Positions 34,699 to 45,270 of a stretch of 64,000 nucleotides of DNA are shown one piece after another. Where the stretch lies: contig NC_066856.1 in assembly GCF_001640805.2 (NCBI RefSeq), positions 15,785,087 to 15,849,086 on the forward strand. The letters run 5' to 3'. How positions within the stretch are numbered: position 1 is the stretch's first letter; each line of letters begins with the position of its first letter. The position numbers were made by a program, and so were the translations under genes. Under the pieces are notes generated by a model. It ran no database searches. It saw only the letters and a program-made list of their open reading frames with translations, and was not told where the DNA came from. Source of the DNA: Lates calcarifer (taxonomy: Eukaryota; Chordata; Actinopteri; Centropomidae).

Positions 34699-37259
34699 AT
34701 TACAAGCTTGTACCATTGAGAATAGTACTTGGAAATGCACAAACACACTTCCAGAAGGTGCACTTTAAATGAAAATGTATGCAGCTAAACTCAGACTCAG
34801 TGCCAGTGCTGTAGGAAAGACAGACAGGTGATGTATTAATATTCCCATCATGGCTGTCACAGCCAGTCATAGTCATGCGGGTCTCACCACTGAGCCAACA
34901 TAATACCCTTGTGTCCAGCAATAGTCTTATGAACGAGCATTAGTCTTGGCTCATTAAGGACATCATAATCTGGAGGGCATTGCAAATTCTGTGCATTTGA
35001 CATTATTGAAATTAAGACAGAAGTGACAAGTAGCTGGAAAAGAAGAAGTCAACACTCACAGGGCAACAAGGTGACACCAGAAATAACGAAAAATCCTGGC
35101 AAGGCATTTCAAGGCCGATCCTGGTAATCAGCATCCACAGCTGTTTGCTCCAGAGAAGACACCAAGTGGCACTAACAACAAGCCAGGACCATATGTGTGA
35201 GCCATTAGTGCTCAATGTTTTAATTACTGTACAAATCAGAAGGGTTTCTATACTGGGACAGGAAATGTGAAACCATACACTCCTGGCTCACCTGTAACAG
35301 ATGGTGAGGTTACATCTAAATCAAGCTGTTTATATCTTTTTGGTCAAGGGGAAACAAACTTCACAGGTTCTGTATGGTGGTATAACCTTAAGCCACCCAA
35401 AATAATTGAACTGAAACAATCCCCAAAATAATCTGTGCTCAGCTCTCTGTCTAGTGGGTGATACATTGCATGGTGTCTTTTCTTTTTGCTCCACTCTTGC
35501 CAATTGAAGCAATGCCAACCTGTAATTCTCTTCTCTCCTCCAGATCCCCACACTGACATCAAGTGAAACAAGTCCATCCCTCCTGCCTCCGGAGGCAAGC
35601 TGCCAAATAGTTCCATTAGCATGCCTCTAGAGGAACTAGGCCAGGCAATAACGTTGCTCATTCTCTGCAAGTCAGATGGGAAAGTGCTACTGCAACAAGG
35701 CACCACGGAGAGTCACTTTAGCAGTGCGATTCAATTGCAAAAGGTGTGAACAAATGATACATAGCTACATACAGATGAGACCATTGTAAAAGTTCCACTT
35801 TTAATACAGTCTCACTGAACTACTTCTGCCCTTTTGACTCTACCCCTGGGGGAAACTCAGAGATAGGAAAAAGAGGCTTTTCAGCCTTCCAAATTGTCGG
35901 ATAACTAGTCAGCTGAGAGATAGCAGAGTTTTGTGTTGGAACATACTGATTTGGTCCAAGAATGAACTTAAAGCAGCACTGAAGGAGGTTGAGGCAGGAT
36001 AAATGTCTGGGACTGGAATCACTTACACTACATTCCCTGATTTCTGGGAAATAGAGTTTGGAAAGAACCCTCTCACACTTCTACAGGTGTAATGCCACAA
36101 CTAACTGTGAGCTAATCAGTACTCATCAGTATGTAATGTAGCCCACTTTATACCCTTTTGAAGGGGGGGCCTTCAAAAACTGCATAGTCTCGTTTTAATA
36201 TATTTTCAAGCAAAGTTCAGTCGTGGTTACTGTCAGGGCTGCTTGTTTTTCTGAACACATGAACACATGAGTATAAAAAAAAATCAGTCACATAGCAAGA
36301 ATTTAACTAAATGTATTATGCTAGGCTGAAAATTAATCTTTTAATGAATAATTACCTTAAGTGACTGACTAGGTCATTTGAAAAGTAATATTTAGTCCAT
36401 ATTGAAGTGAGGTTAGTAGGTGGTGATAATGTCAATTAGACAGGTGGGACAAACTGTTTCTCAGTTTGCAGAACGTCTCCAACCACAGTAAATCCTGTTT
36501 TTACTGCTTCCACAGATTGACATAATTGTGACTTTTTAATAAAAAATATAATCACAGATTTCAACTTTAAGTTAATGTCACTAATGTCACACATCCTCCC
36601 ACCTGCTCCTACTTGTCATAAATATTCAGGAATTTCACCAATGCCTGTGCTGTGAAACTTAACATTTAGGTATTACCACTGCTTAGGTGTTCAAGGATAA
36701 TTCTGGTTATTTTCTCTCTTTTCAGTTTTGTGTTGATGGATGTGTGTGTTGCTGGGCCATAGCATGCTCCAACTGCCAAATTAAAAAAGCAGTTGAAGCA
36801 CATGCTTTCAGCACACTGTAATAACCCCCACACTGTGTGCTGATTTCTTCATAGAGGTATTTGCAACCACTGATGAGGAGTCTAGAGAGCTGGCTTCTAA
36901 TAGGAGCGCTACTGAAAAATCTCCAGCACTCAGTAACTTGTTCGTGGAGCAGAGGCCTTCTGGTGCAAATCTGCAGCATACACACTGCAGTTATAAATTG
37001 TGGTGAAATAATTACTCCAGCATTTCAGATGTAATGTTTTGGTGCTTCCTTTAGCAATTACTAAAGTTACAGTTACTCGTATACCTTCCTTTTTTCCTTT
37101 GCTGGCTACTGTTTTCCTTCCAGATCAAAGCACTGAGGCAGGTTAATATAACTTGTTCATTCATATGTTGAAACACTTCTGAGTGATGCAATATCTATCT
37201 CTATCCTCACTCATTACCCTTTAGAGCTCATTATATGTGCATGCATTGGTTTGTGCCTC
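34699..37259. other. Gene-free stretch, nothing firmly recognised
   Basis: Contains the minus-strand 120-codon frame 35344-35706, discussed among the rejected items, and a G run at 36166-36172. No repeat family recognised. Confidence 0.35.
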
Positions 37260-37570
37260 CATGCTTTAAGGCAGAGCTGAAAATTAGTTAATCAGTCATT
37301 CTACTGAAAATGACTTGGCAATTGTTTGATAAGCCTTTAAAAAAAAAGAAAATTAGTTAAACTTTTGTTAGTTCCAGCTTTTCAGCCTTCAATATTTGCT
37401 CATTTGTCTTATTTAATATTTTAGGGTCTTTTGTCCAATAAACTGAATATTTTGAGGCTTTTGTTGTGGGTAAACTGAATATTTTTAGGTCCTTTGTCTT
37501 AAGAAACTGTTGGGTCTTGTGTGCAAGCAAACTGAATATTGTCATCTTCTGTTGGGTGGGAAGAAGCAGA
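37260..37570. repeat. Teleost repeat (family F) with internal triplication
   Basis: AAAATTAGTTAATCAGTCAT, AATTGTTTGATAAGCC, AGTTCCAGCTTTTCAGCC, TCAATATTTGCTCATTTGTC and AAACTGAATATTTT form a worn copy of a widespread fish element carrying 'attaatcg' ends and an 'agtaaactgaatatct' middle, from memory. AAACTGAATATT occurs three times, at 37440-37451, 37472-37483 and 37529-37540. The frame on the minus strand is incidental. Confidence 0.6.
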
Positions 37571-37583
37571 TTTTTTTTTTTTT
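37571..37583. repeat. Poly-T tract (13 T)
   Basis: Uninterrupted T run next to the family F copy. Confidence 0.85.
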
Positions 37584-38320
37584 CCCACTGTAAAAACTAG
37601 TCAGCGTTGGAATCCATTCTAGCTAATGTGAATTCATTGCCACAGCTGCCATACACTGTAAAGGACAAAACTACTTTTCAACTCCACCTTTCATGCCTGT
37701 GAGGGGGCGTGTTTGACAGAGTTTGGGCGGAGTATTGCTTTAATCATGGACACAAACAGCGTCTCCTTCACACTGAGTGGATACCTTCACTATCAAATAT
37801 GCTAATCAGATACATTCTCTAACATGGAATTGTGTTGACAGTGAAATCAGATTTTGCCTCTCTCCCTTAAAGTGAGCCTCAGAGGACAGGATGACACATT
37901 AGCTGCTCTCTCATCTTCACACCTGCATTTTCACCAGTGGCAAACTGTGTCTGCTGGTGCATGCCTTTAAGCCATTTTTGCATACATTTAAATGAGAAAG
38001 TACTTTTGTGTGTGTGCTGCAGTGAGTGAAGGCAGGTGCGGAGGTGGTGGGAGAGTCCTTTTGTGGCCTGCTGAGAATCTCATCAAATACAACAGAAAAA
38101 CACATTAGGCTGTATGCATCACTGGCTCAGTTATGTCGATGAGGGGTAACATGTACATAAGCATGAGTACCAATCAAAAACCTTTCCCTTTTCATAGACC
38201 GTAAGCTGCATGTCAACAAGAAGAGAAATAAACATGCTGTTAAATTTAATCTGTCACAAAACTTTTTGAAAAGTGTTATTTGAAAGTTTTATTTCAAGAA
38301 AATATGCCCCTCCCTCCCCC
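37584..38320. other. Gene-free stretch, nothing firmly recognised
   Basis: Positions 37680-37740 include GTGAGGGGGCGTGTTTG and TTTGGGCGGAGTATTG, GC-box-like words without a TATA box or coding frame. Confidence 0.35.
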
Positions 38321-38350
38321 CAAAAAATAAAATAAAATAAAATAAAAAAT
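38321..38350. repeat. (AAAAT)n microsatellite
   Basis: Five or so AAAAT/AAATA units after a C-rich run (CCCCTCCCTCCCCCC). Confidence 0.85.
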
Positions 38351-40140
38351 GTTGTGTAAGGCTCTTAATTTGTAAGGACATAACTGTATTGCCTGTTTTA
38401 AAGTGAACATGTGAATAAATGATGCACAAACCCACCTTGGTATTGCAGATAAAGAAGAGAAGAGAGATGTCTAATATTAGCATGAGAAGACTCTCGACTC
38501 CCTGATGACAGAAGGACAGATGAACCTCTCTTCAGTCCTTGACACCTTATTTAAATGTCGAAGAGGAACATCACTGAACATTAGCTTTAAACTATTTCTT
38601 TGCTACGCTCTATTGCTACATCAGTCTGTCACTCAGCATTCACAGTGTGAGACAAAAGAGTCTCTTTCAATCTCCAGTCCACTGCAATATGAATGCATAG
38701 CTTTCTAGAAAGTGAATTCAAAATGATGTGATTGTGACTCTGACATCAAAACTGATTTTCTCTTTTTTTCTTTTGAACAAGTAGTATAACTATAACTGGG
38801 ATGCAATAAAAAAATGCTGAGTTTATATGATCTATCCCCTGTTCACTGTCAATCAAATAAACCTAGGAGACAGGCTGAGTTCTTCAGCCATGCCCCAATT
38901 ACATATTAATCTTAACTGTATATATGTCATCTACACGCTGAAAAAAAAGCTCTATATAGCACATAATGGGAACCTGAAAGAGATGTTGCCCAGCTATGTG
39001 TTCACTTAATACAACATGGGCTATTGTGAGAGCTTGTCAAAGGGGTTTTCTGTTCCCCAGCACTGCTGTGTGGCTCTCAATATATTAGGCATACACTTAT
39101 CAAATGGATTAGAGTCGTTGTTAAGCCTCTTAATAGGAAGGTTAATATGTTAACAGAATGTTGAAGATGGGAACACATTTCCTTGGGAATGTGAAGGATT
39201 TTTCTTATTTCTATTGTGCTTTAATATTGGCCTTATACTCATTCCAATAGTTCAGACCTCCAGTATTTTACAGTGGTCCACTGTTTAGCCCAAACTATGA
39301 CTGATAGTGGACATCTGGAGACACTTCTCCTCACTGTTGCAGGGGTAACCAAGGTCTTATCGATAGGGATGTAGACAAAGACATAGACAAGTCAAGTATG
39401 AGCTAAATAAAGGACAAGATACATGTGCTATTAATTAGGTAGGAATATGTGACTGGTAAGATTGCTAGACTGCTGGCCTGTTTGTCTGGGCTGTGGGAAA
39501 TGAACAGCAGACTTTCTTGATTTAACTTTATTTAATTAACATCACTGCAGTAAGTGAAATAACACGGAGCTACACTGTCAAGCCCATTCAGAGGTACCTT
39601 TTGCACTTCTTTCCTTAACAGATTATGTCAAAAATAAACCATCTACAGTGAATATTGCTTGGAAACTGGTGAGTCTACAGTTTGGTTCTGCAATTTCTGC
39701 TCGGCATCACAGCAATGTAATTAAGTTACAGGGAACATAAGGAAATTATGGAGAAGACATTTCATACAGCCTGAAATAGGGTTATCGCAGACAGCAGGAG
39801 GAGAATAATTGTTACATTTTACAAGGTGAACATAAAGTGACTAGAAAGTCAACCACATTATTGCCCCATTTTCTCTCTGCAATAGGTTACATAAGGGCAT
39901 GAATCTACTCGTCTGTCCTGCATTTCTCTTCAGCCTATGTCAGAAAAGTTGAGACTCATGGAGAAGTGGCTGAATTACCACTCAACTTGTGAATAATGCA
40001 GGCAGGATGTCAGTAACATAGGGTGGAGAGGGGTTTCTGCTGAGAACAGCAGGTGCCTTTCATCATCATGACACAAGAAACAAGTGAGACACAGCAGGGT
40101 GTTTGCTCAGCACAAAGATAAATAAAGCACATAAGCATGC
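38351..40140. other. Gene-free stretch, nothing recognised
   Basis: Small open frames at 38505-38708 and 38827-39009 lack any supporting feature. Confidence 0.4.
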
Positions 40141-40215
40141 ATGCACACATGTAGAGAGTGGGTGCATGTGTGTGCTTCTCATTGTGTGTGTGTGTGTTTG
40201 AGACAGAAAGCGGGA
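40141..40215. repeat. TG/AG-rich low-complexity tract
   Basis: GCATGTGTGTGC, then TTGTGTGTGTGTGTGTTTGA and GAGAGAGAATC. Causes overlapping frames on both strands. Confidence 0.7.
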
Positions 40216-40579
40216 GAGAGAATCACATCCTTGGGGAAATTACCTCCTGAATGTGGTATTGAGTGCACTTTACTGATGGAAACGGAGGCATTTTTGAGTG
40301 CCCTGCCCAGCAGTGGAATTGAAGGGCAAATTGTTTTGGTGGTGTGCAAATGAGTACGAAACAATACCAGGAAAGTAAAGAAACTTGTAAACCAAGACTA
40401 TTGTGCTTTTACGCCCATGAATAAGCAGAAGATTCCCCACTGACTCTGTGGATTTATTCAACTTTTATAGCCAACGAGTGTTACAATCATTTGAAAAAAC
40501 AGAATCCAGAGTCCTTTACCCAATGCATTACTAATGAAGTGGTGCATTCATGCTAGATAGCTGTTAGGTTACATCACAT

Positions 40580-41110
40580 GTACAGTGTATGTGGGCATCT
40601 CTCTCGTCTCTGACCATCGGAGGTCAGAGCACATCTTGCACTAATAAACTGAGCTATTGTAGGGCACAAAAGTGCAGCGCACGAAGCTGAAAAGCATTGG
40701 CATTACCCATTAAGGATCCAGTTTAACTTTTAATCACCCTTGAAATTCCCTTTGATATGTGTTACCGAGAGGATACGGAGAGAGGAGATGAGACAACGCA
40801 GGCTTTCAACAATCCGTACTGTATGATGATGCCTGCTGTAGATAGCTCTTCAGTCTAATTACCTAAACTTCAGCTGCAATTTCCTTTGAAGACGGCTGCC
40901 TTGCAGGCCTGATCAGACTGTGACCGTGGGCTAAATCACTCTAACATCCACTTCGTGTGCTCGGGATTGTTGGGTGAAAAGCTGCAGGAGATTTCGGCAA
41001 TGATTTGTCATTTCTATGGTAATTTAAAAACTGAAGTTTTGGGATTGAGCTCTTTGAAGCTGGATTTGAGAAGAGTCACATCATCAGAGGCAACACAATT
41101 CATGTGATCG
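40580..41110. other. CNE-like block
   Basis: About 500 bp of balanced, non-repetitive sequence. Landmarks include CATTACCCATTAAGGATCCA (bicoid/paired-type sites), TTTAACTTTTAATCACCCTT, CAGGCCTGATCAGACTG and GTGGGCTAAATCACTC. No open frame with splice sites. One of the better regulatory candidates in the window, by texture only. Confidence 0.35.
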
Positions 41111-43236
41111 CAAAGTGCTCTGGAAACACTGAACGCAATTCAGATAAAGAGGTTTGTTGCACTGTTTTATTCGCAGTGCATTTCTAAAGGGCTTGTATGT
41201 GTTTAGGGGTGACATGCTCATTCAATTTAAAGGAATACATACCACCTCAAATTCCACATTTGATGCTTTAGCAAAATATTTAGATTCTGTGGTTGCTTTA
41301 AGTGGTTTCATTGACTGTTCCACACAAATGTCACAGTAATCTGTAATAGTCAAAATATGTTCTGTGGAAAAGACCTGTTAGTGTCAACCTACAGTGTTAC
41401 AACACTGAATAGCCTGAAAAAGAAATGGATGGTGTTTCACAGTGTAAGAACCTACATATATACATAGTAAATAGAACTTTCACGTGTACTCATCAGTTAT
41501 TTCTCCCTTATCTCCTTGCGTCAAACAGAAGTCTAATTTTATAATATCAAGTATTGACACTCTTCAGTAATTTATTGAATTACAAGCCAATATTTGTCAT
41601 CTTGGTGACAATGAGGAAGTTAAGTAAGCTCCGCCTCCATCATCACAGCTACTTCATATCAGGTTCCCCCTCCATCCCCTGTGGAGTTTATGCTATGTCT
41701 ATATTAATCTTCAGCAAATCAAATCAATGACTCTGCCCTCATATTATCTCTGCCTGTTACCATGGAAACCTAAAGGCCAGTGAATATTGTAGGGGGGAGG
41801 GGAAGGGATGACTGCTTGGAAGTAGAGGGGAGAACACGGCTTTGACACCCAGGGAAGACGGGGGTTAGCACTGCTCATACATTACGTGCTGTCGTCTTGA
41901 GAGCGTCATATTAAGAAACAGAAGGTGAGAAAATCCAGGCAGGAATATAAAACGTCACTGATGTACATCAAGAGTCTGCCTCTACTGCTACACTCTACTC
42001 CTCTGCTACACTGTTCTTTATGTTATTTCTTTATTTTATTTTTCATGTTTCAGTGTCAAACACCATCTTTGTCATATCCCACTTACCATAACCCCCACTG
42101 AGGCAGTAAGAAGGCAACACAGGCATAGACACATGTCTTTTTTCCTTAGAATGTTTTTTTAAGAACACAATTCTGAGCGATATTTACATTTTTTGAGATT
42201 TCAAGAAGAAAAACAGTCAGAGTAAAGAAGACAAAAGAAAGAAGAAATCCTGAAATACATACAGTGGGCTATACACAACTGTTGTGATTAACATATAACT
42301 GAATAAGTACACTTTTAGTTCAGAGACTATAGAGAAATAGACTTTTAAAAAGAAATAAATTCCAATAAGAAAATCTATGGGAGAAGAAAAGTACAGTAAA
42401 AGATTCAGGGGGAAACCAAGTTGGGAAAATAAGTTTTTCTTTTAAAAATTAAGAGTAGTGCACAGTCTCAAATCCACAGGGAGGCTGTTTCAGAGTGTAG
42501 AGCATGCGAACTAAATGCAGCATCACTGCAGGCTCTAGTCCTGCAACAAAGAACGGTGAGAGTTCAGCTGAAGACAGTGATCTGTAAGGGATATAATGTA
42601 AACTGTGAGGAGGTTATTGATGTAATCTGACTGTGAAGTGATTGAAAACAATTAGAAGCTGCTTAAGATGAATTTTAAAGCTTATTGGTATCAAATCATG
42701 AGACTGGTGAATCAGCTAGCTAGCTGCAGCATTTTGAACCAACTGTTGATGTCTGAAGTGTTTGGGAAAGCCTGTGAATAGTACATCATAATTTCCAAGG
42801 TGAAATGTTTTTTACAGTTGTTCCTTTACAGAAAGTCTGATTTTAGCAAGCTTCAAATGGCATTTAAAATGTGCCCTTAAAAATAGTAACACAGACACGT
42901 TTATAGAATTAAGGTAAGGTTTAAATTTGGATTGCAGATAGTGTTTCTGATCGTCTTCAGTGGTGCCTCTGGTTGTGCAGATCTCCACCAAGCTTTGTGT
43001 TTGCATGTGCTTTCAGATTAGAAAATAAAGCATGTGTAAATTATTCATCTTTGTGTTGGCAAAAACTGGGAATGTGCCTCAGGTCCTCTTACAGCCAGTG
43101 GCTTCCATAAAAGAATACAATTAAAATTAAATTAATTTCCATCAAACTGAAATGATTGTACTTAATGACCAACCTCTACATCCATATACAGTTTTATTTT
43201 TATGTACAAAAACACAAACTGTGAGGCTACAGCACT
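41111..43236. other. Gene-free stretch with an X-box-like site
   Basis: GTTACCATGGAAAC at 41756-41769 resembles an RFX X-box with one mismatch. A short perfect palindrome CAGCTAGCTAGCTG lies at 42715-42728. No coding signal. Confidence 0.35.
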
Positions 43237-43276
43237 ATTTATTTATTTATTTAAATAAATAAAAATAAAAATAAAA
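43237..43276. repeat. A/T inverted repeat
   Basis: TTTA units run into AAAT units around TTTATTTAAATAAATA, so the two halves can pair with each other as a hairpin or cruciform. Simple-sequence origin. Confidence 0.8.
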
Positions 43277-44519
43277 ACTTAATTTTCCTTGCCATTGCAT
43301 CAGTTGTGCCTGAGGAGAAAAAGAAGAAAACTAAACTGGCAAAAAAAAGTGCCAAAAAACGTTGACAGCTTTATTCATAAAAGAATCCGTTGCTGCTTGT
43401 GTGTGCCACTTGTGATATTATCACTGTCTCCAAGCTGCAGCAGAACAAACCTTATGTCCTTTGAATAGCAACAATAATGGTTTATTTCACTGGATACAGA
43501 TTGTGCAGATACTTTGAGTCAGAGGCAAGCAGCATGTGAGTCATTGATTCTCTCACAGTCTGTTGAGAGGCGCACAACTTTTTCCATGACACACCACACC
43601 TTTCTTGTGGCTATTTTGCTGACATCATGTAGAGAAACAGAGGCTGAAATGGAGGAAAGTTCAGGATTCAGGCAGTGATCTTGCCTTCATCTAAAGCCCA
43701 TGATTCTATGCTAGGTGTCTTTGTAATGTTTCCAGTCTGTGAGTGGGTAGCTGGAGGTGCACTATGTTGTGTTGTGTAGCATGTCAAGTGCATTGACTGA
43801 TGATGATGTAAGCCCACAGTAACAGATGAAAAAACAGACCACAGATTGCAAAAATTCAACTGGTTCAGCTTTGTGTCTACAAAATAAGTTTGCACAGACC
43901 CAGTATACTTCACCTGCAGAGGAGACTTTTTCAGTAGCGAAAACAGTATGAAAATAGTTGGTAGATATGCAAAAAGTTTAAAGGATATCTGAATTTGGTA
44001 TCAACTTTTTGACAACAGGCAGCAATAATTTTAACTTGAATATCACTCATATCTCTTGCGTTATCCATTATAATTGTTAAGGGATTACACTGCTCTGTTT
44101 CAATCCTCAGTCAAGGTTTCCTGAGAGAGGAATCTGCCTGATGGCAAAGCTTGAGATTCAGCAGGGAAAAAATGTAGATTTTGTCCTGGTCATGGAAGAA
44201 TGACTAGACTTTAAGAGATAAAATAAGGGCCAAGGGAGTTTGTTAATCCTGTCCATAGTATATGTGCTGAGTGGATTGGGGGCTAAGACAGTGTTACCAA
44301 GTTCTCTGTGGGAGTACGGAGTTCTAGATACCCTTCTACAAGTTTATATACTGAGAATAAGAACAAATTCTAATGAGGCTTCGCTCACTGTGACAATCTC
44401 TTAATTTAAAATTTTCAAATCGCACCAAATTGAAAGATATTTTAAAGGTACTATATGTAAGTATATGTGCTATCGCTACATATCCAGTATTAGCATTAGC
44501 ATTAAGAGCTGTTTACTTG
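43277..44519. other. Gene-free stretch, nothing firmly recognised
   Basis: A lysine-rich frame at about 43310-43366 is an A-rich artefact. TTAAAGGTACTATATGTAAG at 44441-44460 resembles a MITE end, but no matching second end was found. Confidence 0.35.
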
Positions 44520-44657
44520 CCAATAGCTTAGACCTTAGCTATATTAATTGTCTCCCAGCTGTTACTTCATATGTAGAATACAGACATGAGAGGTTGGTCC
44601 TCTTGTTTAGCATATAACACAAATGATATTTCCCAAAATGCTGCACTATTCCTTTAA
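44520..44657. repeat. Family C repeat, copy 2
   Basis: CCTTAGCTATATT, GCTGTTACTTCATATGTAGA, ATACAGACATGAGAGG, TATTTCCCAAAATG, and GCACTATTCCTTTAA. The last two words match the terminus of the foldback family seen at 18711-18968 in the same orientation. Confidence 0.55.
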
Positions 44658-44744
44658 ATATATTATGAAGCTACAATGGAAATATTAAGTTACTTTTTAT
44701 ACTCAGACAAGAAAGTGCTTTCCCTCCTTTCTTCTTTGTGATTT

Positions 44745-44960
44745 ACACTGACAGGATATTAAAGCCCTGCTGAGATCTAAAGACTGCGACACGAGGTGTG
44801 AAGATGATTTTGTCCTTTTGGCCTCATTGGACAGCCGTTCATGTATCCCGGTGTCATGAATCATGTAAAAAGGATTGTGAGATTCATTAAAGATTAGTCA
44901 CAAAGCACAATTTTCCATCTACCTGTCAGTTTTTGATCGCAGCTTTTTGAGCAGAGAGTG
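44745..44960. other. CNE-like block
   Basis: Non-repetitive, with TCATTGGACAGCCGTTCATG, TCATGAATCATGTAAAAAGG and TAAAGATTAGTCACAA. The last 16-mer recurs exactly in the CNE-like block at 63495-63850, at 63513-63528. Confidence 0.3.
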
Positions 44961-45019
44961 TAAGACTTACAAGAGGCGAAAATGGGGGTTCAAAAATGGG
45001 GTTCATCCATATGGCAGCT

Positions 45020-45270
45020 TGGCTCTCTCATAAATCTGTGAGGAGTTCAGTGACCCAGGAGGACTTTGAGTTTGTCTGGATTCCCCCTGAGGATTTCTTG
45101 GCCGTCCAGGAGGAAACCCAAGGCAGACCCAGGTCACAACATGTCCCAGCTGGCCTGGAAACACCTCTCCAACAAGGAACCAGAAGATGACAGCTAGCAT
45201 GCTTGGTTTCTCCCATTCGCACCACAATTCTGCCCTGGATAGGTGGCAAACCAATGGATGGATTAATGAA
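45020..45270 (+). mobile_element. LINE 3'-end remnant
   Basis: TGGATTCCCCCTGAGGATTT, GGCCGTCCAGGAGGAAACCC, AAGGCAGACCCAGGTCACAA, CTGGCCTGGAAACACCTC and AATGGATGGATTAATG follow the order of the 3' end of a common fish non-LTR retrotransposon: C-terminal part of the reverse transcriptase protein, then a GGATGGAT-type tail. Stops and indels interrupt the sense frame, so it is dead and 5'-truncated. Overlapping open frames on both strands (44996-45317) are by-products. The clade cannot be assigned from this short piece. Confidence 0.6.

Noticed and set aside
35344..35706. 120-codon minus-strand frame with an acceptor-like CTTGCAG
   Set aside because: The translation matches no family I know and no donor follows; splice-like words occur by chance at this rate.
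43310..43366. Lysine-rich frame resembling a histone or ribosomal protein tail
   Set aside because: Only about 18 codons in an A-rich tract; no further similarity on either side.
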